A DNA stretch of 64,000 bases, taken from contig NZ_WEGI01000004.1 in the NCBI RefSeq assembly GCF_009604425.1, forward strand, positions 124,001 to 188,000. Reading direction: 5' to 3'. The translations under genes and the position numbers were made by a program. A model generated the notes under the pieces. It did not search any database. It saw only the letters and a program-made list of their open reading frames with translations, and had not been told where the DNA came from. This stretch comes from Nocardia aurantia (lineage in GTDB: Bacteria; Actinomycetota; Actinomycetes; Mycobacteriales; Mycobacteriaceae). Shown piece by piece: positions 43,236 through 53,290 of this stretch (its first letter is position 1; each line of letters begins with the position of its first letter).

Positions 43236-45812
43236 CTACTGTGCGTCGAAAGTCCGTGCGCGCAGCGAGCGTTCGATGCCGGCCTTGCCCTCCACGACCA
43301 GGCGGCGCAGGGCCGGGGGGTGGTCGGTGGAGAGGAACTTGTCGGCGACGGCGACGGCTTCGTCGGTGATCGCCCAGTGCGGGTAGAGGCCGACGACCAC
43401 GGTCTGGGCGACCTCGCTGGAGCGGCGTTCCCAGACGTTCGGGATCTCGGCGAAATACCGTTCGACGTAGGACTCGAGCAGGGCGGACTGGCCGCTCGGG
43501 GCGAAGCCGCTGACGATGGCGCGGGCGGTGATGTTGGGGACCGTGTCGTCGTTCATGGCGGTCTGCCAGGCGTTTTCCTTCACGTCGGCCAGTGGGCGCG
43601 CCGTGGCGGCGGCTGCCGCGTGGCGGCGGCCCGCGGCGGTGGGGTCGCGGTCGAGCTCGCCGTCGATGAAGGGGGTTTCGACGCTCTCGCCGTCCACCTC
43701 GCCGGCGGCGGCCAGGGCCGAGACGATCCGCCAGCGGAGGTCGGTGTCCACGACCAGGCCGGGGAGGCCGACCGTCGCCGGGTCGGCGTCCAGCAGTTCG
43801 GTGAGGACCTCGGTGTGCCAGGCCGACAGGCGGGCTCCGGTGAGGGCATTGACGAAGGCCAGCTGGTGGTCCGAGCCTGATTCGGCCTCGCGGGCCAGTT
43901 CCAGCAGGCGGTCGGCGAAGGCGGGCCAGCCGGTGTGCTCCGCCCATGCCGGGTCGGCGTAGCTGCCGAGCGCGGTCTGCGCCTGCATCAGCAGACGTTG
44001 CACCACACCGATTTCCGATTCCGCGGCCACGCCGCTCTGTACCAGGGCGACGAAGTCGCGGGCGCGCATCTCCGCCTGACGGGTCATCTCCCAGGCCGCC
44101 GACCAGCACAGGGTGCGGGGGAGCGATTCGGCGATGTCGGAGACCCGGGTCACCACCGTCTCCAGTGATTCCGGATCCAGCCGGACCGAGCAGTAGGTGA
44201 GATCGTCGTCGTTGATCAGGACCAGTTTGCCGCGGCCGACGCCGATCAGTTCGGGGACCTCGGTGCGGTCCGCAGCCTCGAGATCCAGCTCGACGCGCTT
44301 GGTGCGCACCAGCTTTCCGTCCTGCTCGTCGTAGACGCCGATCGCGAGCCGGTGCACGCGGTGCTCACCGGCGCCCGGCGCGGCGCCCTCCTGCACGACC
44401 GCGAAGCGGGTGAACACACCGTCGGCGACCTCGAAGTCCGGGCGCAGGATGTTCAGGCCGGTGGTCTTCAGCCACTGCGCGCCCCAATCGGAAAGGTCAC
44501 GGCCGGAGGACTTTTCGAGCGCCCCCACCAGATCGTCGAAAGTGGCGTTGCCGTAGGCGTGTTCGGTGAAGTAGTCGCGCAGGCCCGCCAGGAACGGCTC
44601 CAGGCCCACGTAGGCGACCAGCTGCTTCAGCACGGAAGCGCCCTTGGCGTAGGTGATTCCGTCGAAGTTCACCTCCACGGCGTCGAGGTCCGGAATGTCG
44701 GCGGCGATCGGATGGGTGGACGGCAGCTGGTCCTGCCGATACGCCCAGGATTTCTCCACGTTCGCGAACGTGGTCCAGGCGTTGGTGTACTCGGTGGCCT
44801 CGACCTGGCACAGCACCGAGGCGAAGGTGGCGAACGATTCGTTCAGCCACAGGTCGTCCCACCACTTCATGGTGACCAGATCGCCGAACCACATGTGCGC
44901 CATCTCGTGCAGCACCGTCTCACAACGCCGTTCGTACGAGGCGCGGGTGACCTTGGAACGGAACACGTAGTCCTCGAGGAACGTGATCGCGCCCGCGTTC
45001 TCCATCGCGCCGGCGTTGAACTCCGGCACGAACAGCTGATCGTACTTGCCGAACGCGTACGGCACCCCGAAGTTTCGGTGGTAGAAGCCGAAACCCTGCT
45101 TGGTCTCGGTGAACAGCCGTTCGGCGTCCATGTGCTCGGCCAGCGAGGCGCGGCAGTAGATGCCGAGCGGGATCTCGCCGTGCTCGTCGGTGTAGGCGTC
45201 GGTCCACTTCGCGTAGGGACCGGCGATCAGGGCCACCAGGTAGGTGCTCATCCGCGGCGTGGTGCCGAAGGTGTGCTCCACCGCGTCGCCGACGGTCCGG
45301 GACGCGGTGGCGGCGCTGTTGGAGATCACCTGCCAGTCCGCGGGGGCGGTGACGGTCAGGTCGTAGGTGGCCTTCAGATCCGGCTGGTCGAAGCAGGCGA
45401 AAAGCCGCTTGCAGTCGGCGGTTTCGAACTGGGAGTACAGGTACACCCGGTCGTCGGTCGGGTCGACGAACCGGTGCAGGCCCTCGCCGGTGTTCGAGTA
45501 CTCGCAGTCGGCCTCCACGACCAGCTCGTTGCGCTCGGCGAGCCCGGTGAGGGTGAGCCCCTTCGACTCGTCGTAGTCGCCGATCTCGACCGGCACGCCG
45601 TTCAGCACCGCCGACCGCACCCCGGCCGCCACGATATCGATGAAGGTCTCCGTGCCCGGCGAGGCGGTGAACGTGACCGTCGACCGCGAGGAGAACGTGC
45701 CCGTGCCGGCGGTGACCGGAACGGTCAGGTCGAGTTCGACGCGATAGTTGTCCACCTGGACCGTCGCGGCACGTGTGACAGCCTGCTCACGGGTGAGGTT
45801 CGGTGCGGACAT
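43236..45812 (-). CDS. pepN: Aminopeptidase N, M1 family zinc metallopeptidase
   Basis: 858 residues from ATG 45812 with GGAG five bases upstream. The substrate motif GAMENAG and the zinc site HEMAHMWFGDLVTMKWWDDLWLNE (HExxH plus Glu 18 residues on) are intact, and YERRC/YAKGASVLKQL precede and follow. The C-terminal ERAP1-like helical domain is present. It removes N-terminal residues from peptides in the cytoplasm. The gene matches M. tuberculosis pepN in the conserved block. Confidence 0.95.
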   Translation of the reverse strand: MSAPNLTREQAVTRAATVQVDNYRVELDLTVPVTAGTGTFSSRSTVTFTASPGTETFIDIVAAGVRSAVLNGVPVEIGDYDESKGLTLTGLAERNELVVEADCEYSNTGEGLHRFVDPTDDRVYLYSQFETADCKRLFACFDQPDLKATYDLTVTAPADWQVISNSAATASRTVGDAVEHTFGTTPRMSTYLVALIAGPYAKWTDAYTDEHGEIPLGIYCRASLAEHMDAERLFTETKQGFGFYHRNFGVPYAFGKYDQLFVPEFNAGAMENAGAITFLEDYVFRSKVTRASYERRCETVLHEMAHMWFGDLVTMKWWDDLWLNESFATFASVLCQVEATEYTNAWTTFANVEKSWAYRQDQLPSTHPIAADIPDLDAVEVNFDGITYAKGASVLKQLVAYVGLEPFLAGLRDYFTEHAYGNATFDDLVGALEKSSGRDLSDWGAQWLKTTGLNILRPDFEVADGVFTRFAVVQEGAAPGAGEHRVHRLAIGVYDEQDGKLVRTKRVELDLEAADRTEVPELIGVGRGKLVLINDDDLTYCSVRLDPESLETVVTRVSDIAESLPRTLCWSAAWEMTRQAEMRARDFVALVQSGVAAESEIGVVQRLLMQAQTALGSYADPAWAEHTGWPAFADRLLELAREAESGSDHQLAFVNALTGARLSAWHTEVLTELLDADPATVGLPGLVVDTDLRWRIVSALAAAGEVDGESVETPFIDGELDRDPTAAGRRHAAAAATARPLADVKENAWQTAMNDDTVPNITARAIVSGFAPSGQSALLESYVERYFAEIPNVWERRSSEVAQTVVVGLYPHWAITDEAVAVADKFLSTDHPPALRRLVVEGKAGIERSLRARTFDAQ

Positions 45813-46036
45813 GGGACTCCTTCGCTCGTCGGCGATACGGAACGCGGCCAGAGCCCAGAATGCCACGTTCCGTTCGCCGAGTTCTCGCCGCGCGGAAGCC
45901 GCCCTGTTGAAAGCTGTGTGCAGGGTCCGGCGCGGATCGCCGCGGAGGCGATACCGCTCCGTGCTCGAGCGGTGTCGGAACCGGCCGGTAAGGTGACCGC
46001 GACAAGGGTCGTCGGCGGCGGATTCGGAGGAGCGGC

Positions 46037-46861
46037 GTGAAGCATATCCATGCAGGCAAGGTGCGCGACCTGTATGAGGACGGCGACTCGCTGATTCTGG
46101 TGGCCTCCGACCGGGTCTCGGTCTACGACGTGGTGCTGCCGACCCGCATCCCGGACAAGGGCGCACTGCTGACCAAGCTGTCCAACTGGTGGTTCGAGTT
46201 CTTCGCCGATGTGCCCAACCACGTGGTGTCCACCACCGACGTACCGGCCGAGTTCTCGGGCCGCGGGGTGCGGGTGAAGCCGCTGAAAATGGTTGCGGTG
46301 GAGTGCATTGCCCGCGGTTACCTCGTCGGCTCCGGCCTGAAGGAGTACGAGCGCACCGGCGCGATCTCCGGGGTGACGCTGCCGCCGGGCCTGCGCGAGG
46401 GCGACCGGTTGCCCGAACCGATCTTCACGCCGACCACCAAGGCCGCCGAGGGCCACGACGAATTCATCACCTTCGACGACGTGATCGCCCAGGAGGGCCG
46501 GGAGGTCGCCGATCGGTTGCGTGATTTCACGCTCGAGATCTACACCCGCGGTGCCGAGCACGCCGCCGGCCGGGGTGTCATCATCGCCGACACCAAGCTC
46601 GAATTCGGCTGGGACGGGGATGTTCTCACCCTCGGCGACGAGGTGCTCACCTCCGATTCGTCCCGGTTCTGGCCCGCGGGCGAATGGGAACCGGGCCGCG
46701 CGCAGCGTTCCTTCGACAAGCAGTTCGTCCGCGACTGGGCGACGTCGACCGGCTGGGACAAGGAACCGCCGGGCCCGGAGATCCCCGCGGAGGTGGTCGC
46801 GGCGACCCGGAAGAAGTACGTCGAAGCGTACGAACTGGTCACCGGCGACACCTGGGAATGA
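46037..46861 (+). CDS. purC: Phosphoribosylaminoimidazole-succinocarboxamide synthase (SAICAR synthetase)
   Basis: 274 residues from GTG 46037 with GGAGGAG upstream. Signature motifs are AGKVRDLYE, ASDRVSVYDVVLPTRIPDKGALLT, ECIARGYLVGSGLKEY, IADTKLEFG and LTSDSSRFWPA. It joins aspartate to CAIR in purine biosynthesis. It stands alone, between pepN and an acyl-CoA synthetase, away from other pur genes, which is common in this group. Confidence 0.95.
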   Translation: MKHIHAGKVRDLYEDGDSLILVASDRVSVYDVVLPTRIPDKGALLTKLSNWWFEFFADVPNHVVSTTDVPAEFSGRGVRVKPLKMVAVECIARGYLVGSGLKEYERTGAISGVTLPPGLREGDRLPEPIFTPTTKAAEGHDEFITFDDVIAQEGREVADRLRDFTLEIYTRGAEHAAGRGVIIADTKLEFGWDGDVLTLGDEVLTSDSSRFWPAGEWEPGRAQRSFDKQFVRDWATSTGWDKEPPGPEIPAEVVAATRKKYVEAYELVTGDTWE

Positions 46862-47017
46862 CCTCTGTTGCGGCGAGTCGCAGTGACGCCTCGCGAACGC
46901 CGCGCCGGGACAGTGCATTCGGCATTACCGTGATTCCACACGCACGACCGCGGCCGCCGGCCCGGGTGCCGTGCGCGGCGCGGACCGGACGGTCTGCGCA
47001 GTGGAGTTCGAGGTGAG

Positions 47018-48562
47018 GTGAGCACGACCATGGACCATCCGATGACCGGCGCACAGACGGTCGCCACGTTACTGGCGTACTGGGCGGGGGAGACCCCGTC
47101 GGCGCCGTTCCTGGTGTTCGACGATCTGGCGGGGAACATCGAATTGGTCGACTATCGCGGCACGATGGCGCTGGCCCGGCGCGGCGCGGCCGTGCTGTCG
47201 GGGCTGGGAGCCGGCCGCGGCGACCGGGTGGCACTGGTGCTGGACAACAGTGTCGAGTTCTTCGCCTGCTGGTTCGGCGCGGCGCTGACCGGTTCGGTGA
47301 TCGTGCCGCTGTCGCCGCAACTGCGGGCCGACGACCTCGGTTACGCGTTCGGCCATGCCGGCTGTATGGCGGTGGTCTGCGGGCCGGCGCAGGCATCGGC
47401 GGTACGCGCCGGCACCCCGTTGCCGGTGGTCGTGACCGGGGCTGATTTCGACCGTCGCGCGGCCGGCCTGGTGCCGACGCCTGTCCGGGTGCGACCGGAG
47501 GATCCGCTGGCGATCCTGTACACCTCGGGGACCACCGATCGGCCCAAGGGCGTGATCGTCACACACGCCAACTATCTGACCGCCGGGCTCACCGTCGCGC
47601 ACGGGCTGCGGATCCGGTCGGACGATCGCTGGCTGGTGGTGCAACCGCTGTTCCACGCCGATGCCCAGTACTACTGCACCATGTCGGCCCTGGTGTCGGG
47701 TGCGTCGATCGCGGTGGCCGCGCGGTTCTCCGCGACCCGCTGGGCCGCCCAGGCGTGCATCCACGGCGCCACGCTGACCAGCCTGTTCGCCTCGTCGCTG
47801 CGAATGATCCTGGCCGCGCCGGAAACTCCGTACGACGCGCAGAACCGATTGCGCGCGGCGCTGTTCGCGCAGAACATCTCCGAGGCCCAGTTGGTCCGTT
47901 TCCGCACCCGGTTCGAATGCCCGCTGCGGCAGCTGTACGGCATGACCGAGACCGTGGCGCCGCCGCTGCTCAATCCCCTGTTCGGCCCGCACGACAACGC
48001 CACCCTCGGCCTGCCCACCGCCTCCGGCCGGGTGCGGGTGGTCGATCCGGACGGTCTCGACGTCGTGCCCGGCGAGGTGGGTGAGCTGTTGGTCGGCGGC
48101 CTGCCCGGGTACACACTGATGGCCGGGTACCACGACGACCCCGAGGCGACCGCGGCCGTACTCGCGGACGGCTGGCTACGCACCGGCGACCTGGTGCGGT
48201 TGCGGCCGGACGGCTTCATCGCCTTCCACGACCGGGCCGACGACGTGATCCGGCGCCTCGGCGAGAACATCTCCGCCGCCGAGGTCGAGCGGGTGCTGGC
48301 CGACCACCCCACCGTGACCGACTGCGCGGTGATCGGCGTGCCCGTGCCCAACGGGGAGGAGTCGATCGTCGCCTTCGTGGTCTGCCATCAACCGGTTCCG
48401 CACGTCTCGGAACTGCTCGCGCACTGCATCGAATGGCTTCCGCGAGCGAAGGTTCCGGACCGGATCGACATCGTCGACACCCTGCCGCGCACGGTCATCG
48501 GCAGGGTCCGCAAACAGTTGCTCCGGGTCGGGGCCCTCGCCACCGAGCTGGCGGCGGGCTGA
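47018..48562 (+). CDS. Acyl-CoA synthetase / acyl-AMP ligase (ANL superfamily)
   Basis: 514 residues from GTG 47018. Adenylation motifs are ILYTSGTTDRPKGVIVTH, RQLYGMTETV, GWLRTGDLVRLRPDGFIAFHDR and RLGENISAAEVE, and the C-terminal Lys probably lies in GRVRKQLL. It resembles the CaiC/long-chain acyl-CoA ligase group. Substrate unknown. It ends three bases from the convergent ferredoxin reductase. Confidence 0.85.
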   Translation: MSTTMDHPMTGAQTVATLLAYWAGETPSAPFLVFDDLAGNIELVDYRGTMALARRGAAVLSGLGAGRGDRVALVLDNSVEFFACWFGAALTGSVIVPLSPQLRADDLGYAFGHAGCMAVVCGPAQASAVRAGTPLPVVVTGADFDRRAAGLVPTPVRVRPEDPLAILYTSGTTDRPKGVIVTHANYLTAGLTVAHGLRIRSDDRWLVVQPLFHADAQYYCTMSALVSGASIAVAARFSATRWAAQACIHGATLTSLFASSLRMILAAPETPYDAQNRLRAALFAQNISEAQLVRFRTRFECPLRQLYGMTETVAPPLLNPLFGPHDNATLGLPTASGRVRVVDPDGLDVVPGEVGELLVGGLPGYTLMAGYHDDPEATAAVLADGWLRTGDLVRLRPDGFIAFHDRADDVIRRLGENISAAEVERVLADHPTVTDCAVIGVPVPNGEESIVAFVVCHQPVPHVSELLAHCIEWLPRAKVPDRIDIVDTLPRTVIGRVRKQLLRVGALATELAAG

Positions 48563-48565
48563 GCG

Positions 48566-49786
48566 CTACAACTCGATGTCCGGGTCGGCCAGCCGCTGCG
48601 GATCGGCCGGCCGGCCCGTGACGATGAGTTCCTTGATGCGATCGGTGACGTCCCAGACGTTCACGTTCATCCCGGCGAGGACCCGATTGCCCGAATCCAG
48701 CCAGAACGCCACGAATCGGCGTCCGGCCGCGTCGCCGCGGATCACGATCGAGGCGTCCTGCCCGGGGGCGACGTAACCGGTGTACTCCATGCCCAGGTCG
48801 TACTGATCGGTGAAGAAGTACGGCAGCCGGTCGTAGACCGCCGGACGGCCGAGCATGGTCGTCGCCGCCACCTCCGGCTGATTGAGGGCATTCGCCCAGT
48901 GCTCCACCCGGATTCGGCGGCCCAGCAGCGGATGCTGCTGATCGGCGATATCGCCGACGGCCACGATCGAGGGGTCGGAGGTGGCTAGACTCTCGTCCAC
49001 CAGAACGCCCTCGCCGGTCGGCAGATCGGCGTCGACGGCCAACTCGACATTGGGCCGGGCGCCGACCGCCAGCAGCACCGCGTCGGCCTCGATCACGGTG
49101 TCGTCGGTGAGCCGGACCCCGGTGGCGCGCCCGTCGGTGGTGACGATCTCCGCGACCCGGGCCCCGCAGCGCAGATCGACCCCGTGGTCACCATGCAGGT
49201 CGGCGAACACCGCGCCGATCTGCCTCCCGAGCGCCGCCTGGAGGGGGACGTCCTCGGCCTCCAGCACCGTGACCTCGAGACCCGCCTCCCGGGCCGCCGC
49301 CGTGACCTCCAGGCCGATCCAGCCGCCGCCGATGACCACCAGCCGGTGCGCCGCGCCGAACAGGGTGAGCAGCGCGTCGGACTGCTCGATGGTGCGCAAC
49401 TCGTACACGCCCGCGGCGTCGGTACCCGGAATCGGCAGCCGGCGCGGGCGTGAGCCGGTCGCCAGCGCCAGCCGATCGTACGGGACGGTCGAACCATCGT
49501 GCAGCGCAACGGTTTTCGTCGCACGGTCGACAGCGGTGGCTGTGGTGTCGAGGCGCAGGTCGACCTCGTGCTCGCGATACCATTCGGGCGGATGCACGGT
49601 GAAGTCCACCAGCGCCTTCTTGCCGAGCAGATGGTCCTTCGACAGCGGGGGCCGCTCGTACGGCGGATGCGACTCCGCGCTGATCAGCGTGAGCGCTCCG
49701 GTGTACTCCTGGGCCCGCAGCTGCTCGGCGAGCTTCGCCGCGGCGAGCCCACCGCCGACGATGACGAACCTGGAATCCTCGGTCAT
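48566..49786 (-). CDS. FAD-dependent ferredoxin/rubredoxin reductase
   Basis: 406 residues from ATG 49786. FAD site [14 protein letters not shown] (11-24), NAD site [20 protein letters not shown] (about 148-167), second FAD motif [10 protein letters not shown], and a C-terminal reductase domain ([21 protein letters not shown]). It is the classical one-FAD reductase type (BphA4/FdR) that feeds P450 or Rieske systems through a ferredoxin. No oxygenase is adjacent, so the partner is unknown; it could in principle serve the dioxygenase island, which has its own NuoF-like reductase. Confidence 0.88.
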   Translation of the reverse strand: MTEDSRFVIVGGGLAAAKLAEQLRAQEYTGALTLISAESHPPYERPPLSKDHLLGKKALVDFTVHPPEWYREHEVDLRLDTTATAVDRATKTVALHDGSTVPYDRLALATGSRPRRLPIPGTDAAGVYELRTIEQSDALLTLFGAAHRLVVIGGGWIGLEVTAAAREAGLEVTVLEAEDVPLQAALGRQIGAVFADLHGDHGVDLRCGARVAEIVTTDGRATGVRLTDDTVIEADAVLLAVGARPNVELAVDADLPTGEGVLVDESLATSDPSIVAVGDIADQQHPLLGRRIRVEHWANALNQPEVAATTMLGRPAVYDRLPYFFTDQYDLGMEYTGYVAPGQDASIVIRGDAAGRRFVAFWLDSGNRVLAGMNVNVWDVTDRIKELIVTGRPADPQRLADPDIEL

Positions 49787-50008
49787 ATCGGACCTTCCTG
49801 CGCCGGCCGCGCCGCGGTGTCGTGCGAATTCGGTGTGGTCGAACCTCTGCTGTCGCCGATCTCCCGGGGACTACCCGCCCCGGCCCGTCCGACACTACTG
49901 GGCGGCACCGACAACCCCGGAAATAAAGGGAAGTTTCCGGCGTTGATGTCGGTCGACGGCCGTAGTGTGCCGCCGCAGAGACACCAACCTCCGGAGAGGA
50001 CTACCGAC

Positions 50009-50656
50009 GTGACGACCGCACAGACCGGTGCCAAGGACCGTGTCGACTTCTGGTTCGACCCGTTGTGCCCGTGGTGCTGGATCACCTCCCGCTGGATCCT
50101 CGAGGTCGAGAAGGTCCGCGACATCGAGACCCGCTTCCACGTGATGAGCCTCGCGGTCCTCAACGAGGGCCGCGACCTGCCCGAGCAGTACCAGGAAATG
50201 ATGAAGACGGCGTGGGGCCCGGTCCGCGTGGCCATCGCCGCCGCGCAGGAGCACGGGGACAAGGTGCTCTCCCCGCTGTACACCGCGATGGGCACCCGCA
50301 TCCACAACCGCAAGGACGAATACGAGCGCGAGGACCGTGCCGAGACGTTCGCCGCGGTCGTGGCCGACTCCCTCGCCGAGATCGGCCTGCCGGCCGAGCT
50401 CGCCCAGGCGGCCGGCAGCACCGACTACGACGAGGAACTGCGCGTCAGCCACCACGCCGGCATGGACAAGGTGGGCCCGGACGTGGGCACGCCGACCATC
50501 CACATCAACGATGTGGCGTTCTTCGGCCCGGTGCTGTCGCGTATCCCGCGCGGTGAGGAGGCCGGCAAGCTCTGGGACGCAGCCGTGATCCTGGCCGCCT
50601 ACCCGCACTTCTACGAGCTGAAGCGCACCCGCACCGAGGGCCCGCAGTTCGACTGA
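50009..50656 (+). CDS. DsbA-fold, mycothiol-linked oxidoreductase (Rv2466c-like)
   Basis: 215 residues from GTG 50009 with GGAGAGGA upstream. The active site is C20-PW-C23 in [17 protein letters not shown], and the cis-Pro loop is [16 protein letters not shown]. No signal peptide is present, so it is cytoplasmic. It belongs to the DsbA/FrnE family whose M. tuberculosis member Rv2466c uses mycoredoxin or mycothiol for reduction. It fits the conserved order pepN - this gene - nei2/rpiB, but here purC, the ligase and the reductase are inserted. Confidence 0.88.
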   Translation: MTTAQTGAKDRVDFWFDPLCPWCWITSRWILEVEKVRDIETRFHVMSLAVLNEGRDLPEQYQEMMKTAWGPVRVAIAAAQEHGDKVLSPLYTAMGTRIHNRKDEYEREDRAETFAAVVADSLAEIGLPAELAQAAGSTDYDEELRVSHHAGMDKVGPDVGTPTIHINDVAFFGPVLSRIPRGEEAGKLWDAAVILAAYPHFYELKRTRTEGPQFD

Positions 50657-50758
50657 CTGGTCGCGGCGGCTCGCATCCCCGCCGGATGCGAGCCGGACAG
50701 CGCTGGGCCCCAGTGAAATTCGATGGACACCCGAGCCGGCCCCGGAGACCATCGACCG

Positions 50759-51532
50759 ATGACTTTCGACATCCGCACCGCCGATCTCGACGCGATCAAC
50801 AGCGCCACGAAGTACCCCTCGATCCCGACGTACCACGGACTCGGCGAGCGCGGAGCGCTGACCGACACGGTCGTCGAGTTCGACGGCCCGGTGCTGGGCA
50901 CGGAAAAGGTCGACGGCACCAACTCCCGGATCATCACCCTGCCCGACGGCTCCTGGCTGCTCGGCAGCCGCGAGGAATTGCTCTGTGCCCGAGGCGATCT
51001 CATCGGCAACCCGGCACAGGGCATCGTGGCGGCGCTACGAGACCTCGCTGAGTCCCTGCCGCCGGCCGACGGCGTCGTGCGGGTGCTGTACCTGGAGTTG
51101 TTCGGCGGCAAGGTCACCGCCGCCAGCAAGCAGTACACCACTGAGCGCGCCGTGGGTTTCCGCCTGTTCGACATGGTGGTGCTGCCCGACTGGGCGGACC
51201 TGTTCGCGCGCCCGATCGCGGAGATCTCCGCGTGGCGCGAATCGGGCGGGCAACCCTTCGTCACCGAAGCCGAATTGATCTCCGCGGCAGCAGATTTCGG
51301 TATCGAGCCGACACCCCGGCTGTTCACGATCGACGCCGCCGAGCTACCGCGTGAGATCGGCGCGATGCGCGACTTCCTCACCGATCGGCTGCCGGAAACT
51401 CGTTGCCGCCTCGATCCGGGCGCGGGCGGCCACCCGGAGGGCATCGTGCTGCGCAGCCCGGATCGCGCGACGATCGCCAAGGCGCGCTTCGACGATTACG
51501 ACCGCACCCTCCGCCGCCGTCAACGCGCCTGA
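50759..51532 (+). CDS. RNA ligase-like nucleotidyltransferase (Rnl2/DRB0094-like family)
   Basis: 257 residues from ATG 50759 with GGAG ten bases upstream. The nucleotidyl-transfer motif I is EK50VDGTNSRI (KxDG). Later motifs are YLELFGGKV, GFRLFDM and EGIVLRSPDRATIAKARF (motifs IV and V). RNA ligases of this type join or repair RNA 5'-phosphate and 3'-OH ends after self-adenylation on the Lys. There is no partner (PNKP or HEN1) beside it. It lies just upstream of two tRNA genes. Confidence 0.82.
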   Translation: MTFDIRTADLDAINSATKYPSIPTYHGLGERGALTDTVVEFDGPVLGTEKVDGTNSRIITLPDGSWLLGSREELLCARGDLIGNPAQGIVAALRDLAESLPPADGVVRVLYLELFGGKVTAASKQYTTERAVGFRLFDMVVLPDWADLFARPIAEISAWRESGGQPFVTEAELISAAADFGIEPTPRLFTIDAAELPREIGAMRDFLTDRLPETRCRLDPGAGGHPEGIVLRSPDRATIAKARFDDYDRTLRRRQRA

Positions 51533-51603
51533 ATTGTGTCGGCAGGCGCTGACAGCAGTACGTACAACATGTGATGACCAGGCCGGACAATATTCGGCCC
51601 GAG

Positions 51604-51677
51604 TCGGGATGACAGGATTTGAACCTGCGACCCTCCGCTCCCAAAGCGGATGCGCTACCAAGCTGCGCTACATCCCG
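51604..51677 (-). tRNA. tRNA-Pro (anticodon TGG)
   Basis: 74 nt. The acceptor stem CGGGATG/CATCCCG is perfect. The D arm is GCGC/GCGC, the anticodon loop TTTGGGA with TGG, and the T arm GCAGG TTCAAAT CCTGT. The discriminator is A. Confidence 0.93.
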
Positions 51678-51722
51678 GAGGCGGGCCGGAGTGTCCGGGG
51701 GACGACTGACGGTCCCACCAGA

Positions 51723-51792
<70 letters not shown>

Positions 51793-52233
51793 GCGCATCC
51801 GACACCTATGGGATCGCCACGATGTCGTCTGCGCCTGAGACTGTACCGAACGTCACTCACCGAACGCCAATCGACCTGGCCTCGGTGGGTGCGGACGGGA
51901 GAAGCGGGCAATTGCGGCGGGGTTTACGTCCGGTTCGATTATTTCTCGGCGCGCCGCGCCGCGACACGCTCGCGAACCGTGTAACGCCAGGTCGGCAGTC
52001 GCGATCTCACCGGCGAATCGCCATTCGCGAGGTGCCGGAACAGGTTGTAGAACAGCATTTTTCGGTACCGGGTGGCTTGCTAGGATCCTTTTTGCCGGAC
52101 GGGGGTATCTGGAAAGGGGGCGGTGAGCGTGCGCCGAGCAGGGTGTGCCGTACCGCATGACAGTGAGCACGACCGGGAGGGCGTGACCGGCCGGAGGGCC
52201 GGCACCGGCATCGTCTGCGCTGGGTGAGCGACC
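51793..52233. other. Intergenic region upstream of the diguanylate cyclase gene
   Basis: 441 bp with several open frames, none protein-like. It must contain the leftward promoter of the tRNA pair and the rightward promoter of the cyclase gene. I see no clear RNA structure or riboswitch. Confidence 0.5.
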
Positions 52234-53232
52234 ATGCGTACCGAGTTCGATACGCAGATCGCCGCCACCACTCGCGACTGGGCCCGTGCCGTCCACCCGG
52301 GCAGCGGCATCGCCGCGTCCGCCGAAGAGCTGGAACGCAGGTTCGGCTCGATGATCGATGAATTGCTTGTTTTGGCGGGCTCGGAACCATTTCCGGTGCC
52401 CGCCGCCCGCGCGATCGGGCGGCGGTTGGCGGAGGAGCCGTTCGAACGGACCCGGATGCTGGCCCCGGCGTCGCGCGCGTTGCTGGGTTTCGCTCCGGGC
52501 GAACCGGGTTCGCTGGTGGCGACCCGGTGGCCGTTCGTGGCCAGCCACGCCATCGACAGCTATGCCGAGGCGTTGCAACAGCGCGCGCTGGCGCTGCAGG
52601 AGCGGAACCTGAACGCCGCCGTATCGGTGCGGGTTCAGGAGATCGCCGCGCTGCAGCACCGGTTGCAGCACGAGGCCACGCACGACGCGCTGACCGATCT
52701 GGCCAACCGTTCGCTGCTGCAGGAACGGGTGCTGTCGATGGCGGCCGACCGGACCCGCGGGGTCGGGCTGCTGCTCATCGATCTGGACGACTTCAAGCAG
52801 GTCAACGACTGTTATGGCCATGCCGTCGGGGACGAGGTGCTGGTGGAGATCTCGCGCCGGCTGCGATCGGCCGCCCCGGGGGAAGCGGTCGTCAGCAGGT
52901 ACGGCGGCGACGAGTTCGTGGTCGCGCTGCCGGCGTGGCGGAACACGTTGCGGGAGGCCGCTATGCGGGTGCTGGCCGCCCTGCAGGAGCCGATCCGGAC
53001 CGCCGCCGGGCCGGTCCCGGCTTCGGCGAGCGTCGGCACGGCGTTCTGCCCGGCGAACCGCGCCTGTGACTTCGCCGACCTGCTGCGCAGCGCCGATCGA
53101 GCCATGTACTCGGCGAAGACGGCCGGCAAACGCCGGTTCGCCTTGGCGCCGGTGGAGGACGACGAGGAGGACATCGACACCGGCGGCCTGCCGACCGTCG
53201 CACTGCGCTACGGAGCCGCCGTGGCGGGATGA
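52234..53232 (+). CDS. GGDEF diguanylate cyclase
   Basis: 332 residues. The N-terminal ~150 residues are an uncharacterised helical sensor region (no membrane segment). A helix (LQERNLNAAVSVRVQEIAALQHRLQHEATHD) leads to the GGDEF domain: DALTDLANRSLLQERV, LLLIDLDDFKQVNDCYGHAVGDEVL and RYGGDEFVVAL. The active-site GGDEF is intact, so it should make cyclic di-GMP from GTP. The RxxD inhibitory site five residues before GGDEF is absent (PGEAVVSR). It is cytoplasmic. No EAL-domain gene is near. Confidence 0.88.
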   Translation: MRTEFDTQIAATTRDWARAVHPGSGIAASAEELERRFGSMIDELLVLAGSEPFPVPAARAIGRRLAEEPFERTRMLAPASRALLGFAPGEPGSLVATRWPFVASHAIDSYAEALQQRALALQERNLNAAVSVRVQEIAALQHRLQHEATHDALTDLANRSLLQERVLSMAADRTRGVGLLLIDLDDFKQVNDCYGHAVGDEVLVEISRRLRSAAPGEAVVSRYGGDEFVVALPAWRNTLREAAMRVLAALQEPIRTAAGPVPASASVGTAFCPANRACDFADLLRSADRAMYSAKTAGKRRFALAPVEDDEEDIDTGGLPTVALRYGAAVAG

Positions 53233-53290
53233 GCGGGCGGCATATCAGCAATTTCCCGGCGAAATTCGGACTCCAAGTACTCTGGACGAC

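Noticed and set aside
48566..49786. Classical ferredoxin reductase as the reductase of the Rieske island
   Set aside because: It lies 40 kb away in another conserved region, while the island has its own NuoF-like reductase next to the ferredoxin; a link cannot be supported.
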